Assembly: GCA_913009335.1 (NCBI GenBank)
Contig: CAJVXN010000010.1
Span: forward strand, 1 to 56,336
DNA length: 56,336 nt
Reading direction: 5' to 3'
Source: an uncultured bacterium
GTDB taxonomy: Bacteria; Omnitrophota; Gorgyraeia; Ghiorseimicrobiales; Ghiorseimicrobiaceae
Shown: piece after piece, positions 28,330 through 39,043 of the stretch
How the letters are laid out: the number at the start of each line of letters is the position of its first letter
Position numbering within the stretch: position 1 is the stretch's first letter
Notes under the pieces: generated by a model
Databases searched by the model: none
The model's input: the letters and a program-made list of their open reading frames with translations, nothing else
Told to the model about the DNA's origin: nothing
Position numbers and translations under genes: made by a program

Positions 28330-29778
28330 ATGAAAATAAAATCTGTTAAACAAAAATCGATTGTAAAACAGTTTTATGTATATTTTTTAGTAGCATCGGT
28401 CATCCCTTTTATTATATTGGTTTATATTCTTTTTCAGCGCACAACAGGGGCCGGGATAGATGTCGCGCAAATAAATCCTAAAGTTTTATTGAGCATCGCG
28501 GTTGTATTTTCGGTTTTAGGGTTTTGGGGTACACGAAGCTTTTTGGTAAAAATAGCCTTATTAAGTAATAAACTTACGGAAACTACCTTTGACTTAGATA
28601 GGATTGATAAAAAAACTATCTTAGAGTTGGCCAAAGGGGAAGAAGAGGGGGAAGTAACCCAACTAGCCAAGGTATTTAGCGATATTATTATTAATTTAGA
28701 GGAGAGCGTACGAGAACTCAAGGTAACAAAGAAAGCTCTTTATCAGATTTTATCTAGAATCGGCAAGGCGGTTGAGTCAGTGGATAATTTTGACTTAGTT
28801 ATACAATTTACTCTAGAGACAATTGTTGAAGCTTTAGGGGCAAAACGAGGAGTAATATTTTTTCTTAATGAAGAAAAAGGTATTTTAAAGCTTAAGGCGT
28901 TAACGGGAATTAATAAAAAAGACGTTCCGAGAGAGATAAAATTAGGTGATGAAACAGTAGGTTGGGTAGCTAAAGAAAGAAAGCCTTTATTGGTTCCATC
29001 TTTAGATGAGAAAGAGGGAGATTCTTTATTTTCTCCGCCTTTAATATCGACCCCCTTAATTATAAACGATAAAGTTTGGGGTGCGATATGCATAAGCGGC
29101 AAGAAAGCGGGTTTGAGTTTTTCCGAGGAAGAGTTGGGAGTTCTTTCTAACATAGCTTATCAGATAGCAACTTCATTTGAGAATGCTGCTTTGAATGTAA
29201 GGGTAGAGAAGGTATATTTTGAGACCATATCTGCTTTAGCATTGGCAGTTGAAGCAAAGGACCGTTATTCCAGGGGGCATTCAGAGCGTGTTTCTAAATA
29301 TGCCTTAAAAATTGCTGAATTTCTAGGTTTAGAAGAGAAAGATTTAAATATATTAAGAGATGCCGCGCGTCTGCATGATATCGGAAAAATCGGTATAACC
29401 GATGAAATTCTGCATAAGCCCGGAAAATTAAATAATGAAGAGATGCTGCTTATGCGTAAACATCCTCAGATTGGAGAAGGCATAGTTAAGCCATTAAAGA
29501 ATTTTGTGCATATTATAAATCCAATAAAGCACCACCATGAATTTTTAGATGGTTCCGGCTATCCTGATGGATTAAAGGCTGATTCTATTCCGTTGGTTAC
29601 GAGAGTATTAACTGTAGCGGATATTTTTGATGCCATGATTACCGATAGGCCCTATAGAAAGGCTCTAAGTATTGCTCAGGCTAAAAAAGAGCTTGAGGCT
29701 ATGGTGCAGGCTGGTAAGGTTGATAAAAATGTAACAGGTGCTCTTTTTAAGTTGGTAGAAGAGAAAAAACTAAATTAA
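28330..29778 (+). CDS. HD-GYP domain protein with N-terminal TM segments and GAF-like region
   Basis: ARLHDIGKIGITDEIL...HPQIGEGI...HHHEFLDGSGYPDGLK. Confidence 0.92.
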   Translation: MKIKSVKQKSIVKQFYVYFLVASVIPFIILVYILFQRTTGAGIDVAQINPKVLLSIAVVFSVLGFWGTRSFLVKIALLSNKLTETTFDLDRIDKKTILELAKGEEEGEVTQLAKVFSDIIINLEESVRELKVTKKALYQILSRIGKAVESVDNFDLVIQFTLETIVEALGAKRGVIFFLNEEKGILKLKALTGINKKDVPREIKLGDETVGWVAKERKPLLVPSLDEKEGDSLFSPPLISTPLIINDKVWGAICISGKKAGLSFSEEELGVLSNIAYQIATSFENAALNVRVEKVYFETISALALAVEAKDRYSRGHSERVSKYALKIAEFLGLEEKDLNILRDAARLHDIGKIGITDEILHKPGKLNNEEMLLMRKHPQIGEGIVKPLKNFVHIINPIKHHHEFLDGSGYPDGLKADSIPLVTRVLTVADIFDAMITDRPYRKALSIAQAKKELEAMVQAGKVDKNVTGALFKLVEEKKLN

Positions 29779-29792
29779 TAATACGGAGAAAA

Positions 29793-30266
29793 ATGAAGCA
29801 TACAATACAAGCGTTAGTCGAGAATAGGTTTGGGGTACTGGCACGTATTGCGGGTTTGTTTAGTGCTCGCGGATTTAATATCATGTCATTGGCAGTAGGA
29901 GAAACAGAGGATCCGAGTGTTTCGTGTTTGACCCTTGTTGTTGATGCTAAAGACGAGAGGATACTTGACCAGATTAAAAAACAGCTTCATAAATTAATTG
30001 ATGTTATTACGGTTTTGGATTTGACCGGTAAAGATTTTTTTGACCGGGAACTCATGCTTTTTAAGGTTGATTTCACCAAAGAGAATAAAAAGGATATTGA
30101 GGAATTGGTTAAAAAATCCTCTGCTAAGATTTTAGAAACCAAGGATTCTTATGTTGTAATTGAGTTATGCAGTGACCAACATGCAACGCTTGCGCTTCTT
30201 GAGAAGTTAAAATCTTTTGGTATAAAGGAATTAGTTAGAACGGGTAGAATAGCGATTGTTAAATAA
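29793..30266 (+). CDS. ilvN: Acetolactate synthase small subunit
   Basis: ACT domain: VENRFGVLARIAGLFSARGFNIMSLAVGETED. Confidence 0.95.
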   Translation: MKHTIQALVENRFGVLARIAGLFSARGFNIMSLAVGETEDPSVSCLTLVVDAKDERILDQIKKQLHKLIDVITVLDLTGKDFFDRELMLFKVDFTKENKKDIEELVKKSSAKILETKDSYVVIELCSDQHATLALLEKLKSFGIKELVRTGRIAIVK

Positions 30267-30275
30267 GGAGGAGAA

Positions 30276-31280
30276 ATGGCGTTAAAGATTTATTATGACA
30301 ACGATGCGGATTTGAATTTGTTAAAAGATAAAACAGTAGCCATTATCGGTTATGGAATTCAGGGCAGGGGACAAAGCTTGTGTCTTCGGGATAGCGGTAT
30401 CAACGTAATAGTATCCGAACTTGAAGGGACAGCAAATTTTAAACAGGCTGAAGAAGACGGATTTACTCCTGTGTCTGCTCAGGAGGCAGCAATAAAAGGG
30501 GATGTTATACAGATTTTAACTCAGGATCACCTGCAGGCAAAAGTTTACAGCGAATCTATCAAGCCGTATTTAAAAAAAGGTAAAGTTTTAGTGTTTTCAC
30601 ATGGTTTTAATATTCGTTTTAAGCAGATTAAGCCTCCTAGAAAAGTAGATGTGATTATGATAGCGCCCAAAGGTCCGGGAGCGTTGGTGCGTCGCATGTA
30701 TGAAGAAGGTAAGGGGGTTCCGTGTCTTTTAGCTATCCATCAAGATGCGTCTGGTAACGCAAAGGATATAGCGCTTGCTTATGCTAAAGCAATTAAAGGG
30801 ACAACCGCGGGTGTAATTGAGACGACATTTAGCGAGGAGACAGAAACAGATCTTTTTGGTGAGCAGGCAGTTTTATGCGGAGGAGTAACTGAGTTGATTA
30901 AGGCAGGATTCGATACCTTAATTGAAGAAGGTTATCAGCCGGAGATTGCTTATTTTGAAGTTTTACATGAGTTAAAGTTGATTACGGATTTAATCCAGGA
31001 AACAGGCATAGCCGGTATGCGCAGGCGAGTTTCAGATACTGCTTGTTACGGAGACGTAACGCGGGGACCTAGAATTATCACTGATAAAACTAGAAAAGCA
31101 ATGAAAAAAATGCTGAAAGATATAAAAAGCGGAAAGTTTGCCCGGGAATGGATTAAAGAGAATGAAGAAGGAAGGCCCGTATTTAATAAGCTTTTAGAGG
31201 AAGGCGACAACCATCCAATTGAGGCAGTAGGAAAGAGATTAAGAGGCATGATGCCCTGGATGCGCAGCGAAGGCAAGTAA
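30276..31280 (+). CDS. ilvC: Ketol-acid reductoisomerase
   Basis: [46 protein letters not shown]. Confidence 0.97.
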   Translation: MALKIYYDNDADLNLLKDKTVAIIGYGIQGRGQSLCLRDSGINVIVSELEGTANFKQAEEDGFTPVSAQEAAIKGDVIQILTQDHLQAKVYSESIKPYLKKGKVLVFSHGFNIRFKQIKPPRKVDVIMIAPKGPGALVRRMYEEGKGVPCLLAIHQDASGNAKDIALAYAKAIKGTTAGVIETTFSEETETDLFGEQAVLCGGVTELIKAGFDTLIEEGYQPEIAYFEVLHELKLITDLIQETGIAGMRRRVSDTACYGDVTRGPRIITDKTRKAMKKMLKDIKSGKFAREWIKENEEGRPVFNKLLEEGDNHPIEAVGKRLRGMMPWMRSEGK

Positions 31281-31347
31281 GCCAAGCGCATCACTGCGGA
31301 TGAAGAAAAAATCATAATAAAGTTATAAAACATGCAAGGGTGTTTTT

Positions 31348-33312
31348 ATGAATACTAAAAGACTGATTTTAGTGTTTAGTCTGCTTTTGATACTGGCAGT
31401 TGGTGTATTTGCGTATTTGCAAATGTGGGCTCCTTTCGTAGAAATTCAAGACCTCACGGATTTGTTGCCTCAACACGCCTTAGCGTATGCCTCCGTACAT
31501 AATCTGGATAAGACCTGGAACAAGATTAAGCTTTCAGATTTATATTCTAAGATTATTAATTCTCCCCTTATTACGAACAATCAAGAATTAGACTCGCTAA
31601 AAGAAAAAGCTAGCCTTAATTGGCTCGGTGAAAAAGAAATATTAGCTATTTTAGGTAAAGACGTGGTATTTGGGATCTTTTTTCGAAAGATGGTTTCTGA
31701 TCAGCCGGAATTTGATGTTATTTTAGCAAGCCGTATCGATAAAACAATTAAAGTAAAAGAAGTGATTTTAAGTTCTTTTTCTAAGGTTGATAAGCATTGT
31801 TCTGTTACGTCTCAGAAGTATAAAGGTTTTCGAGTTAATTCCGTAAAACACAAAAGTCTCAAAGAGGATTTAGTTTATCTTGTTTTAGGTGATGTTCTTA
31901 TTTTAGGCAATAGTCCGAAACTCTTAAAAGAAGCAATAGATTTAGTAAAAAACGAATACGAAGGGAGCATTTCAAAAGAGGCCGATTTTATCCGGGCCAG
32001 GGATAAATTATCAAGTGATTATTTCTGCTGGGTTTATTCTGAGGTGGATAGCCTTGAAAGCTTTATGAGCGTCCTTCCGGAAAAAGACGAATATAAATTT
32101 AATTCTGAGTTTAATCCGATAAATAGTTATTTTGCGCAAATTATTCTAAATGATGGCTTGTACTTTATCGTCCGGGCCTATGTTAAATTAGAAGAGAAAG
32201 AAGAAGATCTTTCTTTGATGAAGAGTTGGCGAGAATGGTTTGAAAGCATAGATATTGCGCAAGCTCAAGCATTAGAATTTACCCCATTAGATGTAGCCAT
32301 GGTTTCTGTGGGTAATGCCGGTGATATAAAGCTTGCCTGGGAATATCTAAAAGAGATGAGATCATATGTTGAAAAGAGTATATCAGATGCTGCTGATGAT
32401 TTAGGCGAAGGAGATATTAACAGTCGCGGGCAGTTTCCGGTTGACCTTGCTTCAATATTAGGTTTTGACTTTGAGAAAGATGTTTTACCTTATTTGGGGG
32501 AGGAGTATGGTTTTAGCTTCGCCGGTTTTAAGCCTATAGATATTCCGCTTGCTGTTATACAATCTCAGGCTGAACCTCTTAGTTTAAGTTTTCCGGAAAT
32601 GTTTGCCTGTATTCAAATTACGGATAGACCCAATATAGAAAATGTTATCGGTGGACTTTGGCAAAGAATGGCGAATGGAATCAATAGTCAGGCTGAATTG
32701 ATGAATGTAGGAAGCGCTAAAGTAAATAAAGCGCAACATTATGAAGGTGAAGATAAAAAAACGGCTATTAGTCAAGAGGCGGATACGCTTAGCAGTACTA
32801 TAGAAGAACAGGTCTCGTCAAAAGCCGTGTCTGTTGAATTAAGTGATTTTTCCGGAGTAGATATACATTCTTTAAAGCTATTATCCGGAAATCCCCTTTC
32901 TTTATGGATATCAGAGGATGTTTTATCGCCTTCGTATTATTTTTTAGGAGACTATTTGGCTATAAGCACTAATAAGTCTTTAGCGCAACAGACGATTAGC
33001 GCCTATCAGGGAAGACTGTTGAGTTTAGATGAAAGCGTTAGGTTTTCGCATGTTTATAATAATTTGCAGCCTGAATTCTATACTTTGATGTATATGAATC
33101 CTAAAGAATATATTGATCCTATTGTTTCGATGTTTGCCTCAACTTTAAAATACGGAACTGATGATTTGGAGCATGAGAACCGGAAGCAAGATTTTAGAAA
33201 GTTTGTGCAGGTAAGCGATATAATTAAGAATATAAAATCTATCGGCAGTACCGCAATAAAGAAAGATGATTTTATGGAATTTGAGCTTTATATATCCATG
33301 GAAGGTTTATAG
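31348..33312 (+). CDS. DUF3352-like hypothetical protein with N-terminal TM anchor
   Basis: Signal-anchor followed by LTDLLPQHALAYASVHNLDKTW. Confidence 0.6.
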   Translation: MNTKRLILVFSLLLILAVGVFAYLQMWAPFVEIQDLTDLLPQHALAYASVHNLDKTWNKIKLSDLYSKIINSPLITNNQELDSLKEKASLNWLGEKEILAILGKDVVFGIFFRKMVSDQPEFDVILASRIDKTIKVKEVILSSFSKVDKHCSVTSQKYKGFRVNSVKHKSLKEDLVYLVLGDVLILGNSPKLLKEAIDLVKNEYEGSISKEADFIRARDKLSSDYFCWVYSEVDSLESFMSVLPEKDEYKFNSEFNPINSYFAQIILNDGLYFIVRAYVKLEEKEEDLSLMKSWREWFESIDIAQAQALEFTPLDVAMVSVGNAGDIKLAWEYLKEMRSYVEKSISDAADDLGEGDINSRGQFPVDLASILGFDFEKDVLPYLGEEYGFSFAGFKPIDIPLAVIQSQAEPLSLSFPEMFACIQITDRPNIENVIGGLWQRMANGINSQAELMNVGSAKVNKAQHYEGEDKKTAISQEADTLSSTIEEQVSSKAVSVELSDFSGVDIHSLKLLSGNPLSLWISEDVLSPSYYFLGDYLAISTNKSLAQQTISAYQGRLLSLDESVRFSHVYNNLQPEFYTLMYMNPKEYIDPIVSMFASTLKYGTDDLEHENRKQDFRKFVQVSDIIKNIKSIGSTAIKKDDFMEFELYISMEGL

Positions 33313-33325
33313 GAAAATTTGAATT

Positions 33326-34861
33326 ATGGATAAGATTATATTTTTTGATACAACATTAAGGGATGGTGAACAGGCTCCGGGGGCAAGTCTTAATACAGAA
33401 GAGAAGATTGAGATTGCGCGCGCTTTAGAGGGTCTGGGGGTTGACGTAATCGAGGCAGGTTTTCCTGTTTCCTCTTTTGGGGATTTTGAGGCGGTTAAAA
33501 GTGTATCTTCGCTCATAAAGAGGGCTTCAGTATGTGGGCTGTCCCGTGCTAAGCAAAAGGATATTGACGCAGCAGGCGCCGCGTTAAAAAAAGCAAAGTA
33601 TCCGCGTATACATGTATTCCTGGCTACTTCGAAAATCCACAGGAAGTATAAATTAAAAAAGGCTAAATATGAAATACTTAGGCAAGCGGTAGAAAGTGTG
33701 AAGTACGCGCGAAAGTTTACGAATGATATAGAATTTTCACCTGAAGATGCCTCGCGCACTGAGCCGGAATTTTTGTTTCGCGTGATTGAAGCTGTAATTA
33801 AGGCAGGGGCCTCTACTGTAAACATACCTGATACTGTGGGATATGCTGAGCCTGAAGAATACGGTAATTTAATCACAGCGATTCGTGAAAATGTAGGAAA
33901 TAGTAACAAGGCAATAATTTCCGTACATTGCCATAATGATTTAGGCCTGGCTGTAGCAAATTCTCTTTCTGCCGTAAAGAATGGCGCTCGTCAGGTAGAA
34001 TGTACTATAAACGGTATAGGTGAGCGAGCGGGAAATGCTTCCTTAGAAGAGATAATAATGGCTCTTAAAACTCGAGGCGATATATTTAGCGCGTTAAAAA
34101 CAAATATCAAAACTTCTAAGATATGTAAAACATCTCGTTTAGTTAGTAAGTTAACGGGTTTTGTTGTTGCTCCTAATAAAGCAATAGTAGGGGCAAATGC
34201 ATTTCGTCACGAAGCAGGTATTCATCAGGACGGAATTTTAAAGAAAAGAAGCACTTACGAGATTATTAAACCTAAAGACGTAGGATTTTATGAAACCGGG
34301 CTTGTTCTAGGTAAGCATTCCGGCAGGCATGCGTTCGCGGATAGGTTGAAAAATCTTGGCCTGCAATTAACTGCAAGCCAAATGGGTAAAGCATTCATAT
34401 GCTTTAAGGGGCTTGCGGATAAGAAGAAGTATATTTTTGATGAAGATTTATTTGCCATAGTTGAGGATGAGGTTAGAATTGTAGCCCGTGTTTGGCAATT
34501 AGAAGACTTGGAGATATCCAGTGGTATAAAATCATTGCCGAAAGCCAGAGTTACTCTTAATAAAAAAAATAAACTTTTTAAGGCTGAATCAAGCGGTGAT
34601 GGGCCCGTAGACGCTTGTTATAAAGCGATTGATAAGATTACAGGTATTAAAGGCAAGCTACTTGATTATTCCATACATTCCGTTACTGCGGGTAAAGACG
34701 CGCAAGGGGAGGTATCAATTAAGATCAGGGCCAGAGAGAAAATTGTAAGCGGGCGGGCAGCATCTACGGATATAATTGAAGCCTCAGCAAAAGCCTATAT
34801 AAACGCAATCAACAGACTTTTTCTAAAAACACACCATAATGAACCGAAGATTAATTGTTAG
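33326..34861 (+). CDS. leuA: 2-isopropylmalate synthase
   Basis: FDTTLRDGEQAPGASL; HCHNDLGLAVANSL; C-terminal regulatory domain. Confidence 0.93.
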   Translation: MDKIIFFDTTLRDGEQAPGASLNTEEKIEIARALEGLGVDVIEAGFPVSSFGDFEAVKSVSSLIKRASVCGLSRAKQKDIDAAGAALKKAKYPRIHVFLATSKIHRKYKLKKAKYEILRQAVESVKYARKFTNDIEFSPEDASRTEPEFLFRVIEAVIKAGASTVNIPDTVGYAEPEEYGNLITAIRENVGNSNKAIISVHCHNDLGLAVANSLSAVKNGARQVECTINGIGERAGNASLEEIIMALKTRGDIFSALKTNIKTSKICKTSRLVSKLTGFVVAPNKAIVGANAFRHEAGIHQDGILKKRSTYEIIKPKDVGFYETGLVLGKHSGRHAFADRLKNLGLQLTASQMGKAFICFKGLADKKKYIFDEDLFAIVEDEVRIVARVWQLEDLEISSGIKSLPKARVTLNKKNKLFKAESSGDGPVDACYKAIDKITGIKGKLLDYSIHSVTAGKDAQGEVSIKIRAREKIVSGRAASTDIIEASAKAYINAINRLFLKTHHNEPKINC

Positions 34862-35282
34862 AGCTTGGTTAATCGTTGGTTTTCTTGCCGCAGGATTCCT
34901 TTTTCTACTAAAAGAAAATTTAAGAAAAGATTACCTTGATTTTGAGAGTGCAGTGGATGTTACTAGTACTAATCTTGCTTATGATTTAGTTCCGCCTCGT
35001 ATGGCCATTATGGGTTTCATGCTTAAAGAGGAGCAATTAAAGCTGGCATTCTCGCCTATGTTCGTGCATTTTAGCAGATACGATTGGCAGGATTTATGGC
35101 ATATTATTTATGGAATATATCCTGAATATCCAACTGTTAATGAGCGCATTCCTCCTAGACGCACGCAGCTTAGTATTACCGAGATGCAGAAAGAGTTAGC
35201 ATTGAGTTTTCCACAGCCTTTCGGAATGTTTACGAATGAACATTGGAAGTTTTTTTGGAAGACATTGCATATATCAAAATGA
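34839..35282 (+). CDS. Hypothetical protein with N-terminal TM segment
   Basis: ORF overlapping leuA end by 23 nt; hydrophobic N-terminus. Confidence 0.6.
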   Translation: MNRRLIVRAWLIVGFLAAGFLFLLKENLRKDYLDFESAVDVTSTNLAYDLVPPRMAIMGFMLKEEQLKLAFSPMFVHFSRYDWQDLWHIIYGIYPEYPTVNERIPPRRTQLSITEMQKELALSFPQPFGMFTNEHWKFFWKTLHISK

Positions 35283-35334
35283 ACCCTGCCCTTCCTAAGG
35301 GGATGGGGTAATGCAAGAAAGGAAGGGCGGGGTG
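35279..35334 (+). repeat. CCCTGCCCTTCCT palindromic junction element, copy 2
   Basis: TGAACCCTGCCCTTCCTAAGGGG...AAGAAAGGAAGGGCGGGGTG; overlaps upstream TGA and downstream GTG. Confidence 0.8.
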
Positions 35335-36264
35335 AAAATATACGGTTTAATCGGATATCCTGTAAAACATAGCCTATCAGCTAAAATGCATAATGCCGCA
35401 TTTAAAGAGTTAGGCATTGATGCTCGGTATCATCTTTTTGAAGTCGCATCCGAGAAGCTTAAGAGTTTTTTAGTTGATCCGGATGCGAGATTTAACGATA
35501 TTAATGGACAGTCTTTTCGCGCAGGTGATGTAGTTGGTTTTAATATTACCATCCCGCATAAGGTAGAAGCCAGGAAAATCTTAGAAGAGGAATTTCCTTT
35601 TGAAGTTGGCGATATGCCGCAAGTAGATTTATACTATGTAAAATTATCTGGTGCTGTAAATACAGTACGTAGAGACGGCAGTGAATTAAAATACTGTAAT
35701 ACTGATGCTACGGGATTCCGGTGGTCATTGAAGACAGATTTAGAGTTTGATATAAAAAAAGAAAAAACCGTCTTGATTATTGGATGCGGCGGTGCAGCCA
35801 GAGCGATTATCGCTAGCTTAAGCTGGAAAGATTATAATATTAAGAAAATATATGTATATGAAGTAAATGATAAAGCTATTGAGTCTGCAAAAGAGCATTT
35901 TAGTAAATTGTCAGATGAATGGCAAAGGATATTAGCAGAAAAATTCGAGTTTGTCTTAGTTGATCAAATATCTTCCAAGATAAATGAATGCCAGCTACTG
36001 GTTAATGCGACACCTGTCGGTATGAAAGAGGGAGACCCTTCAGTTATTGATAAGAAGTTACTGCATGAGGGCTTATCTGTTTATGATGTAGTCTATAATA
36101 AAGAGACTCAACTAATTAAGGATGCAAAATCTCTTGGGCTTCCTGCAAAGATAGGTGATGGTATGTTGTTATATCAAGGTGTGGATGCATTCAATTTCTG
36201 GACAGGGGAGCGCGCACCTGTTAAAATAATGCGAGAGGCTTTAGATGTAGCGCTTAAGGCTTAA
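35332..36264 (+). CDS. aroE: Shikimate dehydrogenase
   Basis: VKIYGLIGYPVKHSLSAKMHNAAF; NITIPHK; GCGGAARAI. Confidence 0.95.
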   Translation: MKIYGLIGYPVKHSLSAKMHNAAFKELGIDARYHLFEVASEKLKSFLVDPDARFNDINGQSFRAGDVVGFNITIPHKVEARKILEEEFPFEVGDMPQVDLYYVKLSGAVNTVRRDGSELKYCNTDATGFRWSLKTDLEFDIKKEKTVLIIGCGGAARAIIASLSWKDYNIKKIYVYEVNDKAIESAKEHFSKLSDEWQRILAEKFEFVLVDQISSKINECQLLVNATPVGMKEGDPSVIDKKLLHEGLSVYDVVYNKETQLIKDAKSLGLPAKIGDGMLLYQGVDAFNFWTGERAPVKIMREALDVALKA

Positions 36265-36274
36265 GGAGAATAGA

Positions 36275-36649
36275 GTGGTTGATAATAAGCAAGTAGAAAA
36301 AAGAAAATTTCCGCGGCTTTTTGCATCGGTTATTATTGATTATTCGATTATTAATACGGATTTTCCGGGGAGTATTAAAGGTGAGATTAAAAATATCAGC
36401 GCTGGTGGAATATGTATGGTTTTTTATGAAGATATTAGTGAGGGCGCAGAGCTGATGATGAAGTTTTATTTGCCGGATAACTCTTCTCCTGTTATTGCAA
36501 AAAGTAAGGTTGTTTGGAAGGAAAAATTTGAGATTAGTGGTGACTCCATAAAACGCTTTAATGCAGGTATTGAATTTACAGAAATAAAAGATTCTGACCG
36601 AGAGAAGATTTCAAAATATATATTTAAGGCACTGAAATCAAAGGAATAG
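36275..36649 (+). CDS. PilZ domain protein
   Basis: EKRKFPRLFASVIIDY...NISAGGICM. Confidence 0.85.
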   Translation: MVDNKQVEKRKFPRLFASVIIDYSIINTDFPGSIKGEIKNISAGGICMVFYEDISEGAELMMKFYLPDNSSPVIAKSKVVWKEKFEISGDSIKRFNAGIEFTEIKDSDREKISKYIFKALKSKE

Positions 36650-36672
36650 TTTTTTAAGAAGGGGGGCAATAA

Positions 36673-37044
36673 ATGGATGAGGCAAAAAAAGAAAGAAGAC
36701 GGTTCGCTCGTCATTATGCCGTTGTAGCGGACTATAAGCTAATTAACGCAGGAGAGCCCATAAAAGCCTGCCAAGTTAAAAATATAAGTGCGGTGGGGAT
36801 TTGTATCATTATTTATGAAAGCATTGAATCCGGAATGCGCGTGGAGATTAAAGTTTACCTTCCCGGTAATCCTTTTCCGATTATAGCAAAGGGAAGTGTT
36901 GTTTGGGCAAAAGAATATAAAATTGAATCTGAATCTCGCAGAAGATTTAATGTGGGTATTGAATTTATAGATATAGATAAAATGGATCAACAAAAAATTG
37001 AGCATTATATAGCATCTAATTCAAAACATGAAGGCGTTTATTAA
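36673..37044 (+). CDS. PilZ domain protein (tandem paralog)
   Basis: KERRRFARHYAVVADY...NISAVGICI; about same length as the preceding ORF. Confidence 0.83.
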   Translation: MDEAKKERRRFARHYAVVADYKLINAGEPIKACQVKNISAVGICIIIYESIESGMRVEIKVYLPGNPFPIIAKGSVVWAKEYKIESESRRRFNVGIEFIDIDKMDQQKIEHYIASNSKHEGVY

Positions 37045-37093
37045 AGTGTTTTTGGCAGTGTAATATTAGCGTAAGGGGGTAGAATTTTTTAGA

Positions 37094-37873
37094 ATGTTAA
37101 CAGGGATAATAATTTTTATTTTTGGTTTAATTATAGGAAGTTTTTTGAATGTTTGCATTGTGCGTATGCCTCGCGTTGAATCTATTGCCGGGCCGCGGTC
37201 AAGATGCCCGTACTGTAATAATAAGATAAACTGGTACGATAATATCCCCTTAATCAGCTATATTTTGCTTGCAGGTAAATGCCGGCATTGCAACATGAGG
37301 ATATCTTTTCAGTATTTTGTTGTAGAATTTTTAACAGCTTTAGTATTTTTATTTATTTATGATTATTACGGTTTATCGATAGATTTTTCTATTTATGCTT
37401 TGTTTGTCGCGCTGTTGCTTGTTGCCACATTCGTCGATATTAAATACAGGATTATCCCTGATGAAGTTTCTTTGGGTGGAATTGTTTTGGGATTGTTTTT
37501 AAGTTTTATATTTCCTCAGATGCAAGAGGTTAATTCTAATTTGAGCGGATTAGCCTTATCGGGATTAGGGGTTGTTGCAGGGGCAGGTATTACATATTTA
37601 ACGGGTGTTGCGGGGAGCTTTGTATTTAAGAAAGAAGCTATGGGGCTTGGCGATGTAAAATTAATGGGGGCAGTAGGCGCTTTTTTAGGGTGGAAACTTG
37701 CAATACTTACTTTTTTTATTGCGCCTTTTTTCGGTGCGGTATATGGTATAGTAATACTGCTTAGAAAGGGTAGTCATTTGATTGCCTACGGGCCATTTTT
37801 ATCAATTGCTGCTGGAATTGCCCTTTTTTACGGAGAAAATATAATTCGTACTTTATTTTTAGGTTATTATTAA
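37094..37873 (+). CDS. Prepilin peptidase (A24, type IV leader peptidase)
   Basis: GSFLNVCIVRMPR, CPYCNNKINWYDNIPLISY, GLGDVKLMGAVGAFLG. Confidence 0.95.
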   Translation: MLTGIIIFIFGLIIGSFLNVCIVRMPRVESIAGPRSRCPYCNNKINWYDNIPLISYILLAGKCRHCNMRISFQYFVVEFLTALVFLFIYDYYGLSIDFSIYALFVALLLVATFVDIKYRIIPDEVSLGGIVLGLFLSFIFPQMQEVNSNLSGLALSGLGVVAGAGITYLTGVAGSFVFKKEAMGLGDVKLMGAVGAFLGWKLAILTFFIAPFFGAVYGIVILLRKGSHLIAYGPFLSIAAGIALFYGENIIRTLFLGYY

Positions 37874-37883
37874 GGAGGATACT

Positions 37884-38924
37884 ATGCTGAGGTTTTTAAC
37901 ATCTGGGGAATCGCACGGCAAGGCTTTGGTTGCGATACTCGAAGGGATGGTCGCAGGCTTAAGATTTGATAATAAAAAAATAGATTTAGAATTAGGACGG
38001 CGCAGGCAAGGCCCGGGTAGAGGCGGGCGAATGAAAATAGAGACCGATAAGGTAGAGATTCTTTCCGGCGTAAAAGGCAATGTAACCCTGGGAAGCCCAA
38101 TTGCTTTATTAATTAAAAATAAAGATTATAAAATAGAGAAATTGCCGCAAGTTTCGTGTCCGCGTCCGGGGCATGCGGATTTGCCGGGAAGCATAAAATA
38201 CGGGTTTAAAGATGCCCGTTGCGTTTTAGAGCGCGCATCCGCCAGAGAGACAGCGGCACGTACCGCAGTAGGAGCAGTATGTAAATTATTCCTTGAGCAG
38301 TTTAAAATTAAGATAAAAAGTTCCGTTATCTGCATAGGCGGTGAATTTGATCAACCTTCTATAAATAAAAAAATCAAAGAAGCAAAGCAAAAACGTGATA
38401 CTCTGGGCGGCATGTTTATAGTCAGAGTATACGGTTTACCTGTTGGAATGGGAACGTATGTTCATTATGACCGTAGACTAGATGGTAGAATTGCAGGGGC
38501 TGTTATGTCCATACCGGCAATTAAATCAGTTGAGTTCGGATTAGGGCTTGCCTATGCTATTAGCTTTGGTTCTGATGTACATGATGCGATTTTTTATAGC
38601 AAGAAAAAGGGTTATTACCGTAATACCAATAATGCCGGTGGGTTAGAGGGCGGGGTGACTAATGGTGAGCCTCTTATAGTAAGGGCTTGCATGAAACCGA
38701 TCTCGACCATAGGTAATCCGTTACCATCGGTAAACCTGTCTACAAAAAGACCATCTAAGGCAACTATAGAGCGTTATGATACCTGCGCGGTCCAAGCAGC
38801 CGGTGTTGTTGCCGAGGCAGTTATAGCGTTTGAGTTAGCCAATGCGTTCATAGAAAAGTTTGGTGGAGATAGCTTAAAAGAAACAAGAGATAACTATCTT
38901 TGCTATCTTAAAAAAAGTAGTTAA
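37884..38924 (+). CDS. aroC: Chorismate synthase
   Basis: LRFLTSGESHGKALVAILEGM; GRRRQGPGRGGRMKIETDKVEILSGV. Confidence 0.97.
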   Translation: MLRFLTSGESHGKALVAILEGMVAGLRFDNKKIDLELGRRRQGPGRGGRMKIETDKVEILSGVKGNVTLGSPIALLIKNKDYKIEKLPQVSCPRPGHADLPGSIKYGFKDARCVLERASARETAARTAVGAVCKLFLEQFKIKIKSSVICIGGEFDQPSINKKIKEAKQKRDTLGGMFIVRVYGLPVGMGTYVHYDRRLDGRIAGAVMSIPAIKSVEFGLGLAYAISFGSDVHDAIFYSKKKGYYRNTNNAGGLEGGVTNGEPLIVRACMKPISTIGNPLPSVNLSTKRPSKATIERYDTCAVQAAGVVAEAVIAFELANAFIEKFGGDSLKETRDNYLCYLKKSS

Positions 38925-39043
38925 GTACTAAGAATCTATTTTAAATATAGCTATTTGTATTTAAGAGTTTATTAATAGAATCTTTTGAGTAAAGTATTTA
39001 AATCTTCAATGTCCCTTCGATCTGAAAGATATGCCTTCATATT

